From assembly GCF_033807575.1 (NCBI RefSeq), contig NC_084721.1, forward strand, positions 7,998,001 to 8,062,000: a DNA stretch of 64,000 nt, written 5' to 3'. The notes under the pieces were generated by a model that searched no databases, had not been told where the DNA came from, and saw nothing but the letters and a program-made list of their open reading frames with translations. Every line of letters starts with the position of its first letter. Within the stretch, counting starts at the first letter, position 1. The DNA comes from Cydia pomonella. Lineage: Eukaryota > Arthropoda > Insecta > Lepidoptera > Tortricidae. Below are positions 22,834-33,797 of this stretch, in pieces. The translations under genes were made by a program, and so were the position numbers.

Positions 22834-25800
22834 ATGTCGATTCCTCCACTTGTTTGCAGTACTCCTCCTCCACCTGACCAGTGTGAAGATGACAAAGACC
22901 CCGAGGAGTTTGATTTACAATATAATCGTAAGTTCTTTCCAGTTATCTAAAAATACCACGCTTAAACAATACCCAATATAATAAAACTCCACCTACTTAA
23001 GTACATCGTACAGACAGGTCGAGTTCATTGTTACGTGTCTTATTTCCTCATATTCTGGCAGAAATCATAAAAATATGATTATCTAGCATACCTGTGCATA
23101 ATTCTGTTTCTTGTTTATGTAAGTCACTCATACTTTAATTAATTGGAGTATGTTTTTATTTTCAGTGTCTCAAGAGGATGACTATGACTATGGTAGTTTT
23201 TCTACTTATAATCATTTCCAATCTGCCATATCAGTAAATAAACCATTGAGTGAACCTATACATAAAAACAATGCAAATAATGGAGACAGCAGTGAAACAC
23301 TTAAAAATGCTTGTCACAATGAGACATTGAACTGGACAAATACTAACATTGAAAACAAATTAAATGATGATCAGAAACAGGAAATTGAGGTAAAATTACA
23401 TAATGACACTGAAATTGATAGTATGAACAGTGAGAACCAAGATTCAGACCTAAAAACAGAAGACAATTGTTATGAAGACACACAGACCAACAAAAAGATA
23501 AACAATGAGGAAGAACTAAATATAGAAGACTTAAATTTAACAGTTGAAGAAGAATCTTTGAATTCAGTTGTCAAAAATGAACTGTATGATAGTAATGTAG
23601 ATATTGACAAGAGTACAAGCTCTGATAAAAACAAATCACCCCACATTCCAGATGTAACCAGTATTATTACTAGTGATCTCCATGAGACTTTACCTTTAGA
23701 TGAGATAACAAGTACCCCTCCAAGCTTAGATGATATTGATGATCCTCGCAATTCAATAGATGACCTGAAAATGGACAATGAAAATGTCACTGATTCTATA
23801 GATGTTAAAAATGAAACAGAAACTGGTCCTACCTTAAATATGAATGATCAGGTGGAAACTGTACAGGTTCCTGAAACATTTCAAGAAGTATTAGCAGAAG
23901 TGAACAATGAAACTGATGATGAATTTGGAGATTTCAATGACTTCCATTCTGCATCTAATATCAGACCATCAACAATCACATCTATTGTAGATGCTTGTGA
24001 AAATCCATGGGAAAACAATCAAACTGATTCAATGGACCATAGTCAAATGCCCCAAAGTTCCGATTTTGGGGCATTTGAAGCTCATTTTGAAGATGCAGAA
24101 GAAACGGAACCCCCAATCTTTGATGAGTTTAAATCAGAAGCCGCAAGAAGTGCTCCCGATGGACAATCATTAGAGCAAAATATTGTAGAAGATGATGATG
24201 ACTTTGGAGACTTTGATGATTTTAAATCATCTGTACAGGAAACTAAGGACCACGAGAATGACATACAGGATCCACTGGCAAGGGTATTAGATTTCCAATC
24301 AACAGAAAGTGAAAGTCAGTTACTTGAGAACATAAATAAGATATTGAATTCTATATTTGAAGAGGAAATACCGGAGCCTGAGACAGAGTTTGATGGTAAA
24401 CTTGAAGGGATGCTGTGTGAAACTTGGGGCCACCTGCTGGAGACTGATGTGCGGCAGCCATATATAATCAACTGGAATAGTTCAATAGGACAGAAAACTC
24501 TTTTGAAGGCTTTATGTATAGATTCAAGAAATATTGTGAGTATTCTTTAATTTATCTTATTTATCACACATTTTAAACATGAATATATTTCTAAGGCGAT
24601 TTTTAATCCCTCGGCTTTGCAATATTTAGTTGTAGTACAAATTTCTAGCAATTTATTATATTATTTCATTAGTTTAAAAAAGAACTTGTATACATTCCAG
24701 TTATTTGGTCCAAAGTGGAGCTACAACATGCCTAAATATGCGGCTAACTTGAGTGCTGCCCCACTACAACCCCAGAAGCAAGCTACACTGTCAGGCCAGA
24801 CCACCTCAGAAGTGACTGAGAAGCATGTCAAGCCCCCGGGGACCTGGTCAGACCCTTTCACGTCTGATGGCCAAGAATGTGAGTACATACTATACACAGC
24901 TTCACATGACCACTTGCAATAACAATGTAAATTAACTCACTAGTTTGACAATGATTATATAGAGAATGTGTGAATCAAGAAAGGCAGAAACAATGGAAAC
25001 TTCAAGGGACAAATATGATTGTTGTTACAAAATCTTAGTTGATTAAGGACTTACCCCTTTATTCATAAACGTCTACTAAAGTTAACAAGCCGCTAATAAT
25101 CGTTTGTCCCTTTCCATCATACCAATACGGAAAGGGACAAACAATTATTAGATTAAGCGGCTTGTCAACTTTAGTAGATGTTTATGAATAAGGGGGTTAG
25201 TAAATTTGTGTAATAATGTCCCTTAATATTTTTTAACCATTACCAATTTTGCTGTTAAGTTTAAATGAATACTAAAAATATTAGCTGTTAGACAGATATG
25301 TCAGATAAGTTAAGCTCTATGAAAGTTAATTATAGATTTTTAAAATCTTGTTGCATTGCCTTTATTTTATTTTACTAAATAAAAAACGTTGTAGTACTAT
25401 ACTCTGTATCTTTAGGTATTTCAATAAAAGTAAACAAAATCTACTTACAAATGGCTCGTTAAGCCAGTTGAGGGTAGATTAAAAATTACATGATCAAATA
25501 ATATAGGTTAGGTCGTTCAGTGACAGATCCAGGCGGTTTTGTATTTGGTTGGTTAACCAATAAATGTTACAACTACCCGAAAGTGTACAAATTGTTTGTT
25601 ACTTTTATTCAAATAACTAAAGATATAGAGTATAGTAGATAATGAAATGAAAATGAAATGAAATCGTTTATTTCGGACATAATTATCCATAGTTTTGCTT
25701 AAATATAATGAATAATTTATAATCTAATAATTTACTTAATATAAATAAAATCTACATTAAAATAATTAATTAAATAACTTAAATTAGATTAAATTAAATT

Positions 25801-28329
25801 AAATTAAATTAAATCAAATCAAATCAAATCAAATTATATACTCTAAAAATATACTCTAAAAATTTGATATAAAAAAAAACCTTTTAAAAAGGTATGAAAT
25901 TAAAGTTTTAACAACACACATATTTTCACCTTGAAGTGTAAGCTCTATATATGCTACAATTATAAATATTGCACAAAAACACACAATGATATCTAAAAAC
26001 TCTTGAATACTTACAAAGGAGCAAATCATATAGCTGCTAATACAATAAGCTTATTTAAATCACTGTAAATTCTTTTGCATGTCTTGCACATGGATTAACA
26101 ATCACCTGGTACTCTGCTTGCCCTTTATCCTAGTCACCTATGCCGAAGCCCTACTCCTAGATTTAGAACACCTAATGGCCACCCTAGACCAAATGGCCCA
26201 CAACCATTCCACCCTCAAGATATCAGAGTTGCTATCGCACGGTAAGTTACACACAACGTTAACTATAGCTAGGAAAGGCTAAACAAGTCGTGCTTGATTT
26301 GAATGCCGTTCTAGGCTTATAAGGTAAAAAACTGGTATGCTTGTGTATCAACGCAATCCACTAGTTCAGGCTCTAATCACAAGAGTATTTCGTGGAGTTG
26401 TTGAGCGACTTCCAGCATCACCCAACATTCAGAGGTGATTTGGAATTACTTGAATCCTCCTTAACGGAATTCCTACCAGCCTTCCTGGGTGGGTGGATTA
26501 CAAATAAAATATCTTGGATTATATTATTATTATGGTTGAATACAAATGATACAATAAGTAACTTAATTTATTAGAACTCCTGAGTGTGGTTTCATCATAA
26601 GAATCGGTATTTGTGACGTCAAGCAAGTTTGAACTTTGACATTCTTATGCTGTTCATTGTCAGTATAAGCGGATTACGCCGAGCATGAAGCTTATTCTTA
26701 GTAGACTATTGTATCTTGTGGCCGACCGTATAGGCGTCTTTCTAATTTATTTTATTATATTTTTCAGCTTGCAACAAGGAGACTAATGTCGCTGCACCAA
26801 AGAGGCCTACAGACTTAGACGTATTCGACACGGATCTAACAACGAAATCCGACAAAATATACTCCAGCACTCTTGATGTTCAACCAATACGTCAGATAAA
26901 CCTGCCCGATACTCACATCTTCACACCCACTGACTCTGAGACACCTCGATCAAAAACAATTCACTACAGCGGACCCTCATTTTTGTCGCAATCGCCTATG
27001 GAGACTGATAAAAACCCCACCGAGGAGAAATCTGAAGATCCAGCTGATGCTAAAGTTTTAGACGACGCAGATTACTCCGATTTCCAAGATTTCAAAGGTT
27101 CTTTCCAAGTTGATGCTTTAGAAGTGAAACCAGCTGCTGGACTATCCATGGACGGTGATGAACCGCCATCGAATCCGAACCAGCTCCAACCAAGTCCATA
27201 TTCCATTGGCTTACTGCAACCTATCAAAATAGAACCCATCATACCTACATTAAACTGGCCTTCACCTGGAGAAGTGAAAGAAACTTTTGATGATTTTACC
27301 GAATTTGCTTCTACCACCACTTGGAATAATGATGTCCAAGAAACTAAAACTCCCAGTATATACTCCGAGAACACTCCTCAAATAGACAACACTAGTGTCG
27401 TGAACGATAATAGTATTAAAAGTATTGAGCCACCTAGTAAGATTAACGATTCGTTTGAAGATGATTTTGATACATTCCAGTCGGCTCTTCCACCCAATGT
27501 GCCAACTCTGGCATCACCTGTTAGGAACTTTAGTAATTTTGCATCAGCGGACTTCAGTCAAAATAAGACACAGGTCGTATCAAGTCAAGAGCCAGAATTC
27601 GATTTTGTATTTCAAAAAATTGAAACTAAGTCTGATCCCATATCATTTAACAAATCAAACGATATTTTAAATTATAGCGAACCTTTTATGCATCAGAATA
27701 ATGTAGCAATAAGTGTGCCGAAAGTGAAAGAAACAGTTGCAAAAACCCCGGCGCCTTCCCTCGCGCCGCCTCTGAGCGCGGTGTTGCAACCGACAATGAG
27801 TTCGTCACAGACTCCACAGAACTCTGCACAAATTTTGCAACCTCTATCTTTAGAGAGTTTCTCGCAAATCAACTGGCCGAATCCTGGAATTAACTTACAA
27901 GATCTATCAAGATTTAATCCAGTAGAAACTCTGAATTCGCTGAAAACTGACTTGAGCGTCAGTGGCAACAGCAAAGGCGCCTCGCCCGTGCACAGTCAAA
28001 AGGCACCAGTACAAAACCAGCCACCCGAAGATGACATTTGGGGCGAATTCGTATCCAGCAAACCTAAATCGCATCAGTCATTACCAAAGAAAACCACTAC
28101 GTTCGTCGATGACGACGAATGGACCGATTTTGTGTCGAGCCCTTCGGTAAAGCCCCAGAACGGATTAAACACGATAAGTTTAAACGTTCACACGAACTTA
28201 AGTATTCAGAAATCTACGAAACCAACCAAACAGAATAACCAAGCACTGGAGATACCAATGACGCATTACATAACACCTAAATCGAGCAACCATAGTTCTT
28301 ATAACGACAGACACTTTCAAAACTTATAA
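22834..28329 (+). CDS. AFTPH: Aftiphilin homologue, complete
   Basis: Exons 22834-22927, 23166-24535, 24701-24878, 26134-26241 and 26768-28329 join in phase to 1104 codons including the stop. Aftiphilin is a cytosolic accessory protein of clathrin-coated carriers at the trans-Golgi network and endosomes; it binds clathrin and AP-1/AP-2 and partners with p200 (HEATR5B) and gamma-synergin. Acidic Phe/Trp motifs typical of adaptor-ear ligands recur: DDEFGDFNDF, SDFGAF, DDDFGDFDDF, DYSDFQDF, DDIWGEF, DDEWTDF. The conserved clathrin-binding segment spans exons 2-4: WGHLLETD, INWNSSIGQKTLLKALCID and LFGPKWSYNMP. The 36-codon fourth exon is phase-neutral, so skipping it keeps the frame. Most of exon 2 is low-complexity and Asp/Asn/Glu-rich. 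A poly(A) signal AATAAA follows at 28511. Confidence 0.9.
25054..25196. mobile_element. Harbinger-like MITE, 143 bp, TTA target duplication
   Basis: Near-perfect inverted arms of about 65 bp run from CCCCTTTATTCATAAACGT to ACGTTTATGAATAAGGGGG-like sequence, flanked by TTA at 25051-25053 and 25197-25199. A TTA duplication suggests PIF/Harbinger. It lies in aftiphilin intron 3. A partial relative sits inside the hAT copy at 33475-33743. Confidence 0.85.
25640..25850 (-). mobile_element. LINE 3' fragment with simple tails
   Basis: The minus strand reads ATTATGTCCGAAATAAACG and then an ATTTC-rich tail (plus strand GAAATGAAAATGAAATGAAA at 25645), a truncated LINE terminus. AATTA/AATCA pentamer runs at 25790-25835 follow. 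The outer limits are uncertain. Confidence 0.5.
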
Positions 28330-30260
28330 CGACACAGAATCAATTATCGCTACTTACTTAACTGTACTTAAATATTTGTAAATAGGGTGGTGGTGATTCA
28401 TACAGTATGATATTCCTTTTACCCAGCGCCTGGTTGAAGAAAGGGCGCTATTCTTGTGAGTATTTTTTTATTTAGCTCTTTATATTGTTATTTAATTTAA
28501 ACAGTTGTTTAATAAAAGCAAGCGCAAACAAAGTAGGCAAGGACGTGACCAATCAAGCGCAAAGGAGGGTTCTGCTTCATTGCCTGTTTAGGTCAAATAT
28601 CGTGGCGACGTTTGACCCTTTTTATTTTATGTCGGGCTTTTTGGACCCGTGTAACAGATTGAAATAAATATGCGGGCTTGCGAAAAGTTATACACCTAAA
28701 CTTAATCGTGTGTTGCTCCGAAGAAAACGGGAATTTAAACCGGTTGGCGCGTAAGTAGTAATACTTACGTCGTTCGTCATTACGGTGGTCCAATACACTT
28801 GTGAGAAAAGCGCTCGAAAAAGCACATACTTGTACAGATAACTGGAGCTAACACAGTTTCAATCCATTATTATACTGACATGGCCAAATAAATAGTTAGT
28901 TTGGCTTACGTTATCCTGCAAGCGTCACTTATTTAGAAGTTGATTAATGATGTGTTATATAACTTGATATACTTTATTTATTTTATAGTCATATGTTCCC
29001 GTCCAATTTGGAAGCGATATGAAATAATGTTTATCGCAAATTAATAAAATTGTGATTATATTAATATGTACATACGTGATTTGTGAATTTTAGCCTATTG
29101 TATTAATTAAGTAGATTATATTTATTGATTCTTGTTTAATTTCATTGTGCGCAGCAATAATTAAAATACATTAGTGGCACTTATTGATAATATTGTAAAT
29201 TGGTAGTTGTTCGTTCGTAAAGCATCACAACACAACAAACGCATCCAACAAATAGTTTCCTTAGTAATAAGTAAATCCAAATTTGAGTTGTTGAATGCCA
29301 ATTTAATGTCTAATGAGTTTGAGTACCTATGTTCATTCAATGTTTCAATTTTACACGCTAAAAAATTACTCTGTATTACCCTACAATCAAATATGTAGGT
29401 ACCTAATAAAAGCCTTTGACCTAAGTAATGTATAAGTTATACTTTATGACATGAATGGTCAAAGAAAGAACTTCTGACATGCAAAATTGAGATTGCAACT
29501 GTACTACTGTCAGGTCTAAAATGACATTCCCTCCTTACCGCGTTAGCGCCCGTTTAGTTGCAGCAGGGGACAGTATTATCGCATTTTTGTCGACGCCGAA
29601 TACGTTTAACCCTTTGAACGCTAGATGAAAGAATGGCGAAGGAATATGGCGTGCCCCGGACCCCAGGACGCCTTACTTGCCCTTAACCTTAGGGTGTCTT
29701 TGAGTTTCCAGCTTTCTGTAGGTACTTGAATTTTTATATGATCTCCTTAACAGTATTCGATTTATGCCAAGTTAATATTTATCAACTTATCTGCGAAAAC
29801 AAGTTGGTGAAATGATCTATACCTAGTCCGTTTTTCTAAGATACAAGTACATACACCATAGTAAATGTATGGCGAACTCGATCTTAGAAATTGGACAGGC
29901 ATGAAATCTTGGGCCCAAAGTTATAAATAGGTGACATTGTTGGTCAAAGCACTACAGAGACATGTTTTGGACTTGGTTTAGCGATCAGAGCGAAGTTACA
30001 ATCTACCCTCTGTGTGTGTCCCTTTCTATTGCCTTTTTACAGATTTTAATGTAGTATTTTGCAACAGTTACGTTAGTTCATCGTCAGGCAATTCAAGAAA
30101 TCATTCTATTCATCACGATGATTGATATTATTGATAATGACTAAAAGATATAAAAACCTATGAACAAGAATGAGGATTCAATAAAATCTTGAAATTGTCT
30201 ACCAGTGCTCGATATACTTACCTACCTTATGTTTGACTTTTAGACGTTCTCCCTGTATAT
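28330..30260. other. Intergenic, downstream of aftiphilin
   Basis: This holds the aftiphilin 3' UTR with AATAAA at 28511 and again near 28664, then AT-rich sequence. The short ORFs have no features of real genes. Nothing else is recognised. Confidence 0.6.
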
Positions 30261-30267
30261 TAGTTCG

Positions 30268-30465
30268 TTCTGTACCCCTAGTGTAAATTTGATCGACATC
30301 ATAACGTGACGAACGCGTTTGCGTTAAGTCTCATTTTGTATAGGATTTTGAGTTTCCAAAACGTCCCGCTTGGCGCGCTCTTTCTAAATCCAATACAAAA
30401 TGAGACTAAACGCAAACGCGTACGTCTCGTTTCGAAATCGAATTTATTTACACTAGAGGTACAGA
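30268..30465. mobile_element. Foldback MITE with long inverted arms
   Basis: TTCTGTACCCCTAGTGTAAA at 30268 is inverted at 30447-30465, and ACGCGTTTGCGTTAAGTCTC is inverted as GAGACTAAACGCAAACGCGT. The arms are long, with short mismatched patches, and enclose about 60 bp. It is non-coding. Confidence 0.75.
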
Positions 30466-31890
30466 ATTGTTCAGATAACTCATGAATGTATCATGACATT
30501 CATGACTTCTTGTCAAAATCTGATGTTTTCATACGAATTTAAGGCCAATATCAATTGCGTTTAGCAATTTATCAGTGTCAGTGTGCGACTGTTTATGACA
30601 TAATTAGGTACATACCTAATATCAAAAGGATGTCTAAGTACTCGGGAATATGACTACCGTTTATTGCTGTACATTATTCGAGAGAAGATATCCATTATAA
30701 TAAACTGCAAGAAAACCAATACCTAATCTGCAAAGTAGCAGTTTCTGCGTCCATTCAACGTAAATTTAGAAAAAAATAGGGTTAGGTATGTCTGCTTAAG
30801 TACCTACACCTACCTTGCTTACTGTGACGTAAAACAACTATTTTGATCGTGTATTTATGAATGCTCTGTTCTCTGCCTGCCTACACTCTCTCCACCAATT
30901 ATAGTTATCTCTCGCGTCGAATGATCATCCCCATGACAATTCATTCAAGTTTCTTTCGGTTGGGCTTAGTGTGAAAAAGAATTGAAGGAATATGTTTTTA
31001 CCGTATTTTTATTAAGTAAATCTTAAATAAATCCATGCTAATCTTCCAAAAATGCCTACAAACATGTTACGTAACAGCTACTCCATACAAAAATGAACCA
31101 TAATTCGACGCGAGCGGTAAGGAGTAGCGATAGGCTATAAATGGCTGCCGGCGGCCTACATACCACTGAGAAAGTTAATTCATGGCTAATAGGAAATATT
31201 CCGCAAAACTCTGCGTAGCGGGCGCCACTAGCACAAACTGTAAACAAACCGCCTTGATGCATCAATGTTATATGTATATCATATAACTATATGTAACAAA
31301 TAATCTGTGAAAACGTGTCAAAAAACTGTTTAAGGCATAGTATATACATATAAGTTACTCTATGGTTTCAGGTTTGTGTTAGTGCTAACCTCTGGCGGCA
31401 GAGCATTGAATTATACTCCATATTCCTAAGGTTGTTTGCTATTTGTATAGTTGTATTTTCATTGCACTTATTTTTCTATGGAGTGCATGTTTTTATGTAT
31501 ATAATGAGAAACTAACACCAGATAGCAATGTTTAGTTTTGTTACTATGTATAATGATCTAATATTGTTAAAATGTAAATATGTATTGTTAATAGAAGAGA
31601 TAAACCTTATATCTTTTTTAGTGTTTTATTTATTCAAAAATAAATAAAATAGTATTCAATTCAGACTTTTTATAAACATAAAGTAGCACTTATTGAGTAT
31701 AAGTATATATTTTTATTTACTAATTCTTCACAAATTCTTTAATATTTCGCGTCGACCGAGTGACCAACAAACAGTAAACAAAGTTAAAATAAAGACCTAA
31801 GTCAAAGAACTCTATTGCCTAGACTATGAGGGTGACGTTTAGGCTCCATTTTATAAATCTGCAAGTTACAATTACAATAGTCCAAAGGAC

Positions 31891-31990
31891 CTACCGCGAA
31901 CCACGTTCGACCTGTTGCCTCTCTGTCGCACTTGTAAATTTGTACATAAGTGTGACAGGGAGGCAACAAGTCGAACGTGGGTCGCAGTAG
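31891..31990. repeat. 100-bp near-perfect hairpin
   Basis: CGTTCGACCTGTTGCCTC and GAGGCAACAAGTCGAACG lie within arms of about 44 bp around a loop of about 12 nt (GTAAATTTGTAC). It is probably a minimal foldback element in the intergenic region. Confidence 0.75.
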
Positions 31991-32221
31991 GCCCTCGGTA
32001 GTCTAACGTGGCGACCTGAAGAGGCAACCTGGCAACCAAAGATTAATTGATTGTATACGATGCGTATAACCCAAGTACGAGAGTTGGGCGGCTGCCGGGA
32101 AAATCGAAATTCGTCAATTGCGAACATTTTTCTCTGTCACTCTAATGACGTCTTACTAAGAGTAAAAGAGAAAGATCCCCGCAATTTGCGAATTTCGGTT
32201 TACGCGGTAGGCCCCCTGATC

Positions 32222-33082
32222 CAAAAGTTGTTAGTTGCTCCGGCTCTACTCATGCGATAAAAAAATTATTTATACTATTGTGAGGGATATTTCAATGCTA
32301 TTATGGCCATCAATATTTTTTTAATGAATGCAAATAGTTTTTTTAATATATATTTCTAAGTGAAAGCTGTTTTGTATGGAGTTACGAATTATAAATAAAT
32401 AAATATTATAGGACATTATTACACAGATTGACTAAGTCCCACAGTAAGCTCAATAAGGCTTGTGTTGAGGGTACCTAGACAACGATATATATCAATATTT
32501 ATAAATACTTAAATACATAGAAAACTCCCATGACTCGACTTGAATTGCTAAGAAAGAACAGCAATTTTGGGCACAATTAAATGAATTTCGTATTGAAATC
32601 TTTGAAAATCGAACTTAAATTTACGCGGGACTAATTATTATCTTCCTTCTGCTATTTACAATGTTTCTACATTCAATAAATAATCTTATATGCATATATA
32701 TATTTTTTTAAATATCAGAATTTTTACTTTTAATGAAAGGACTCATTGTTGACACCTATTAAATCATAATAATATTTACTCAATCAAAACGATTTACGTA
32801 AAAGAACGGCCGAGATTCGCCATTAGAAGCACCTAAAAAAAAACTTGTTTTTTTTTACAAAAACTGTCTATAAAACGACAGCACGCACATATGGAGTCTC
32901 AATTACTGATTTTCATGACTGATGGTTAGGCTTCGACGCGTCGAAGTAAAAATAAAATAAAAACAAAAATAAGCGTTTTCTAAAAATGTATTTACACCAC
33001 TTTAATAAGTGCTGAAAACTCCCTCACAATAGTATAAATAAAATTTTAATCGCATGAGTAGAGCCGGAGCAACTAACAACTT
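32222..33082. repeat. Inverted pair of about 75-bp repeats
   Basis: AGTTGTTAGTTGCTCCGGCT and ACTCATGCGAT at 32226-32258 recur in reverse complement at 33050-33080, with matching TATACTATTGTGAGGGA. The pair could be the ends of an 860-bp non-autonomous transposon or two insertions of one family. A SINE fragment (32391-32538) lies between them. Confidence 0.65.
32391..32538 (-). mobile_element. SINE 3' fragment (family of 46788-47049)
   Basis: TATTATAGGACATTATTACA, GACTAAGTCCCACAGTAAGC and TCAATAAGGCTTGTGTTGAG match the 3' half of the full tRNA-like SINE at 46788-47049 in reverse orientation. The tRNA-related head is missing. Confidence 0.75.
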
Positions 33083-33286
33083 TTGGAAATGCCCTCGTAT
33101 TAGACTTAGTGCTTCGAGTTTGACAGATATGGCGTTACGGCTTCGTACATTATGCGATAACCATACAGCACCATCTAGCTCAGCTGTCAAACTATACTTA
33201 ACATCTTTACTAACTACAATCAACTACTCTGATGGCGAATAGGCCAAAATGAGGTCTGACATGACTGAAAATTGTCGAAGACGCGT

Positions 33287-33449
33287 ACCACGAGGGATAT
33301 CGTCCATTGACCCGCCTGTTTCTATCTCTATCGTACGCGAATAGTTATATTGCTGTTCCGCTCGCGCAGTGTCATTGACAGGCGGCATCAGGGGCGGGCA
33401 ATATAATTACGCGCGGGTGATAAAGATAGGAACAGGCATTCCTCGTGGT
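33287..33449. mobile_element. MITE with ACCACGAGG ends
   Basis: ACCACGAGG (33287) and CCTCGTGGT (to 33449) are inverted. Inside, GCCTGTTTCTATCTCTATCG pairs with sequence around GATAAAGATAGGAACAGGC. It is non-coding and 163 bp long. Confidence 0.65.
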
Positions 33450-33474
33450 GAGCGTCATTTTTGTTCGAATAGAC

Positions 33475-33743
33475 CAGGGGTCGGCAAACCGCGGCTCGTT
33501 TGAAGGTACAAATTGGGGCTCTTTAAGCCACACAGAAAAATAACACTAAGAAAGTTCTTGGACCACTGAAAACAACACTTGTGACTCTTTGAGTTACATA
33601 TTATCCCTTTCCGACGTATTGGTATGATGGAAAGGGACAAACGATGATCAGCGGCATCGTAACTTTAGTACACGTTTATGAATAAGGGGGTTAGTGATTT
33701 TTGCTGTGTTTGGCTCTTTTTCTAAAGAATTGAACGATCCCTG
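33475..33743. mobile_element. Non-autonomous hAT element, 8-bp target duplication
   Basis: It starts CAGGGGTCGGCAAACC, a typical hAT terminus, and ends GATCCCTG. The flanks are GAATAGAC (33467-33474) and GAATATAC (33744-33751), an 8-bp duplication with one change. Its interior contains part of the Harbinger-like MITE seen at 25054-25196 (GGAAAGGGACAAACG, TTTATGAATAAGGGGGTTAG). Confidence 0.8.
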
Positions 33744-33797
33744 GAATATACCATATTAAGATAACGGGCATGTTCGGTGCAACAAGCTTAAATTCAA

